Shown piece by piece: positions 61,797 to 64,000 of a stretch of DNA of 64,000 nt. The DNA comes from Xanthobacteraceae bacterium (GTDB taxonomy: Bacteria; Pseudomonadota; Alphaproteobacteria; Rhizobiales; Xanthobacteraceae): positions 140,615-204,614 of the forward strand of contig JALHMF010000001.1 of assembly GCA_022844205.1 (NCBI GenBank). Reading direction: 5' to 3'. How positions within the stretch are numbered: the first letter of the stretch is position 1; each line of letters begins with the position of its first letter. A model generated the notes under the pieces. That model saw nothing but the letters and a program-made list of their open reading frames with translations. It was not told where the DNA came from and did no database searches. Both the position numbers and the translations under genes were made by a program.

Positions 61797-63140
61797 ATGT
61801 CAGAAGCAAGCGAACCGCTCATAACAATGCCGGATTGGCGAAGCCGGCTTGGCGCGCGACTGAAATCCGCACGCTGGGTTATTCTTGTCGCAGCGGCGGT
61901 CTTGCTGCTGCTCGCCTTTGCCGGAAAGCTGCCGTGGCTGGAGGGATTGCTTGCCTTCCTCGCGATTGCTGTGGGGGCCATCGTCGGGCCGCGAAAAGAA
62001 CGGCGCATATTGCCCGCGCCAATATCGCCGGACAACCGCCCCGTCCCGCCGGTCGTTACCTCCCGCTCGCGCGTGCCGTTCCTGGTCGACGCACAGCTTG
62101 CGGCTTTGATCTCCGCTTTACCTGAGCCGGCTTTGCTGATCGACAGGCGCGGGACCGTGCTCGTCGGCAATGCGCCGGCCGTGAACAATCTCGGTCCCAT
62201 CCGCAAGGGCGATCCGATGTCGCTCTCCATCCGCGTTCCGGAAGTGATCGATGCGTTCCGTGCGACCATCACCCAGGGCAACACTCACAGCGTGCAGTTC
62301 ACGGAGCGCGTGCCCGGAGGCCGCGCGATGGAAGCGCATGTCGTGCCGCTCGAACTCAACTATGAAAACAAGGAAGTGAGCGCCGGCATCGATGCGGTGC
62401 TGATCACCTTCCGCGATCTCACCGAGCAGCATCGGGTGGACCGGATGCGGGCGGACTTCGTCGCCAATGCCAGCCATGAATTGCGCACGCCGCTCGCTTC
62501 ACTGTCCGGCTTCATCGAAACCCTTCAGGGACCGGCGCGCGAGGACACGGCCGCGCGCGAGAAATTCCTCGGCATCATGGTGGAACAGGCAAGGCGCATG
62601 TCGCGTCTGATCGACGATCTTCTTTCGTTGTCGCGGATTGAGTTGAGCGCGCATCTGCGTCCGCAGACCGTGATCGATCTTGTGCCGATCGTGACCCATG
62701 TCTGCGAGACGCTCGGTCCGCTGGCGCGCGATCGCGGCGTCAAACTGGAAATCACCAAAGTGGATGCGCTGAATGTCCGTGCCGATCGCGACGACATGAT
62801 CCGCCTGTTCGAGAATCTTGTGGAGAACGGCCTGAAATACGGTGCGTCCGGCAAGCGGGTGGAAGTCAGCATCGGCGAGGATGCGGGGGACGCGGTAGTG
62901 TCCGTGCGCGATTTCGGCCCCGGAATTCCCGCGCACCATATCCCGCGCCTGACGGAGCGGTTTTACCGGGTGAATGTGGAAACGAGCCGGGCGGAGGGCG
63001 GCACGGGCCTCGGGCTTGCCATCGTCAAACACATCCTTGCCCGCCACCGGGGGCGGCTGACGATTGAGAGCGAGCATGGCAAGGGCGCGATTTTCACCGC
63101 GCGAATTCCGCTTTCCACATCGGCTGGTTTGGATTCCTGA
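61797..63140 (+). CDS. phoR: Phosphate regulon sensor kinase PhoR
   Basis: 447 aa. One or two N-terminal membrane helices (WVILVAAAVLLLLAFA and GLLAFLAIAVGAIVG), then a PAS domain (about 100-205; ALISALPEPALLIDRRGTVLVGN). The kinase core has the H-box FVANASHELRTPLASLSGF with His near 226, N-box IRLFENLVENGLKYG, G1 VRDFGPGIP and GGTGLGLAIVKHILARH. No large periplasmic domain, as usual for PhoR. The pstS gene follows. Confidence 0.92.
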   Translation: MSEASEPLITMPDWRSRLGARLKSARWVILVAAAVLLLLAFAGKLPWLEGLLAFLAIAVGAIVGPRKERRILPAPISPDNRPVPPVVTSRSRVPFLVDAQLAALISALPEPALLIDRRGTVLVGNAPAVNNLGPIRKGDPMSLSIRVPEVIDAFRATITQGNTHSVQFTERVPGGRAMEAHVVPLELNYENKEVSAGIDAVLITFRDLTEQHRVDRMRADFVANASHELRTPLASLSGFIETLQGPAREDTAAREKFLGIMVEQARRMSRLIDDLLSLSRIELSAHLRPQTVIDLVPIVTHVCETLGPLARDRGVKLEITKVDALNVRADRDDMIRLFENLVENGLKYGASGKRVEVSIGEDAGDAVVSVRDFGPGIPAHHIPRLTERFYRVNVETSRAEGGTGLGLAIVKHILARHRGRLTIESEHGKGAIFTARIPLSTSAGLDS

Positions 63141-63159
63141 TCGAAATCAATGACCTGAA

Positions 63160-63188
63160 CTGTCATATGCGCGTCACTTACGCGTCAT
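63160..63188 (+). promoter_or_regulatory. Pho box, three repeats
   Basis: CTGTCAT (63160), GCGTCAC (63171) and GCGTCAT (63182), spaced exactly 11 bp, matching the PhoB-binding direct repeats (7-bp words with 4-bp spacers). It lies about 100 bp upstream of pstS. Confidence 0.87.
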
Positions 63189-63286
63189 AGAAGTTTGGCC
63201 ATGGGCCCCTACGACCGATCCCGTAGCCCGATACATATAGGGCATGAAGCCCCCCGGGCTTGTCCGTCACAGGAAGGAGAAACCTC

Positions 63287-64000
63287 GTGAAAATCGCGAC
63301 TCTCGCAAGCATTGGCGTGCTCGCCATCGCCGGCTCCGTTTTCGCCGGTACCGCTGAAGCGCGCGACCAGATCCGCATCGTCGGCTCTTCGACGGTGTAT
63401 CCGTTTACGACCGCCGTGGCCGAGCAGCTCGGCAAGACCGCCGGCATCAAGACCCCCGTCGTGGAATCCACCGGCACCGGCGGCGGCATGAAGCTCTTCT
63501 GCGCCGGCGTCGGCGTGGAACACCCCGACGCGACCAATGCCTCGCGCCGCATGAAGAAGGGTGAATTCGAGCAGTGCGAAAAGAATGGCGTGAAGGAAAT
63601 CGTCGAAATCACCGTCGGCTATGACGGCATCTCGATGGCCCAGTCCAAGGAAGGCGCGGCGATGAAGCTGACGCTTGCGCAGCTTTTCCTGGCGCTGGCC
63701 AAGCAGGTTCCGGGGCCGGATGGCAAGCTGATCCCGAACCCGAACAAGAACTGGTCGGACATCGACAAGTCGCTCCCGAACCTCAAGATCGAGGTGCTCG
63801 GCCCGCCCCCGACCTCCGGTACGCGCGACGCACTGGTTGAGCTTCTGCTCGAGCCGGGCGCCGAGCAGATCCCGGCGATGAAGGAAATGAAGAAGGCCGA
63901 CCGCAAGGCGTTCGACACCGCGTTCAAGTCGATCCGCGAGGACGGTGCTTATGTCGAAGCCGGTGAGAACGACAACCTGATCGTCCAGAAGCTCGTCGGC
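63287..64000 (+). CDS. pstS: Phosphate ABC transporter binding protein PstS, N-terminal part
   Basis: The first 238 codons are in the window; the gene runs off the right edge. A signal peptide (VKIATLASIGVLAIAGSVFAGTAEA) is followed by IRIVGSSTVYPFTTAVAEQLG, where the SSTVYPF turn contacts phosphate. ESTGTGGGMKLFCAG and VLGPPPTSGTRDALVELLL are the other binding loops. Start is GTG at 63287, with GGAG seven bases before it. Controlled by the Pho box above. Confidence 0.93.
   Translation, partial: MKIATLASIGVLAIAGSVFAGTAEARDQIRIVGSSTVYPFTTAVAEQLGKTAGIKTPVVESTGTGGGMKLFCAGVGVEHPDATNASRRMKKGEFEQCEKNGVKEIVEITVGYDGISMAQSKEGAAMKLTLAQLFLALAKQVPGPDGKLIPNPNKNWSDIDKSLPNLKIEVLGPPPTSGTRDALVELLLEPGAEQIPAMKEMKKADRKAFDTAFKSIREDGAYVEAGENDNLIVQKLVG

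Overview
The window is a GC-rich alphaproteobacterial chromosome segment, most likely from the Hyphomicrobiales (Rhizobiales), in a Bradyrhizobium/Xanthobacteraceae-like lineage. This rests on a CycM-type membrane-anchored cytochrome c, the SRP RNA-dnaX-ybaB-recR block, the rpmH-rnpA-yidC-engB-argB run, a complete tad/cpa pilus locus and the style of the dispersed intergenic palindromes. No phage, plasmid, transposase or CRISPR array is visible. Almost every gene looks like core genome.

Layout. 1-9.4 kb: end of a LysE-type exporter, polA, a membrane acyltransferase, hrpB helicase, a retropepsin-like protease and phosphomannomutase. 9.4-22 kb: Flp/Tad pilus locus. Two TadE/G pseudopilins and a stand-alone pilus N-domain protein lie on the minus strand. 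Three nearly identical flp pilins, each with its own terminator, are followed by cpaA, cpaB-cpaF, tadB and tadC on the plus strand, with a TadD lipoprotein convergent at the end. 22-25 kb: M17 aminopeptidase, then a MarR regulator coupled to an NlpC/P60 hydrolase. 25-34 kb: a Yej-type peptide ABC importer with two solute-binding proteins, yejB, yejE, yejF and ghrA. 34-40.8 kb: cycM, kdsB, pheA, nudC, a HIT protein, SRP RNA, dnaX, ybaB and recR. 40.9-48.4 kb: ampG, rmuC, def-fmt-truA, and dapD-DUF805-dapE. 48.5-57 kb: a small secreted Cys-rich protein, an HAD nucleotidase, a DUF1036 protein, argB, DUF423, engB, an ABC-F ATPase, yidC, rnpA and rpmH. 57-64 kb: an orphan sensor kinase, tRNA-Arg(ACG), a UPF0104 membrane protein, a periplasmic protein, ppk2, phoR and a Pho-box-controlled pstS that runs off the end.

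The most unusual signals are two. (1) Between yejB and yejE a 104-bp unit is repeated three times in tandem. Each unit encodes a 33-codon micro-ORF that starts two bases after the preceding stop (TGA-TC-ATG), and the last one ends in a TGATG overlap with yejE, so a stop-restart relay joins the two permease genes. (2) A dispersed GC-rich palindromic element, found four times at gene boundaries, sits in-frame inside hrpB with an 11-G homopolymer. Another copy overlaps the 5' end of a DUF1036 gene, whose native start is no longer recognisable.

Start codons were chosen from Shine-Dalgarno motifs, coupling overlaps and signal peptides. Several genes use GTG or TTG (rpmH, yidC, fmt, ampG, nudC, both yejA-type genes, pstS). 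Function names come from remembered family motifs, not from searches.
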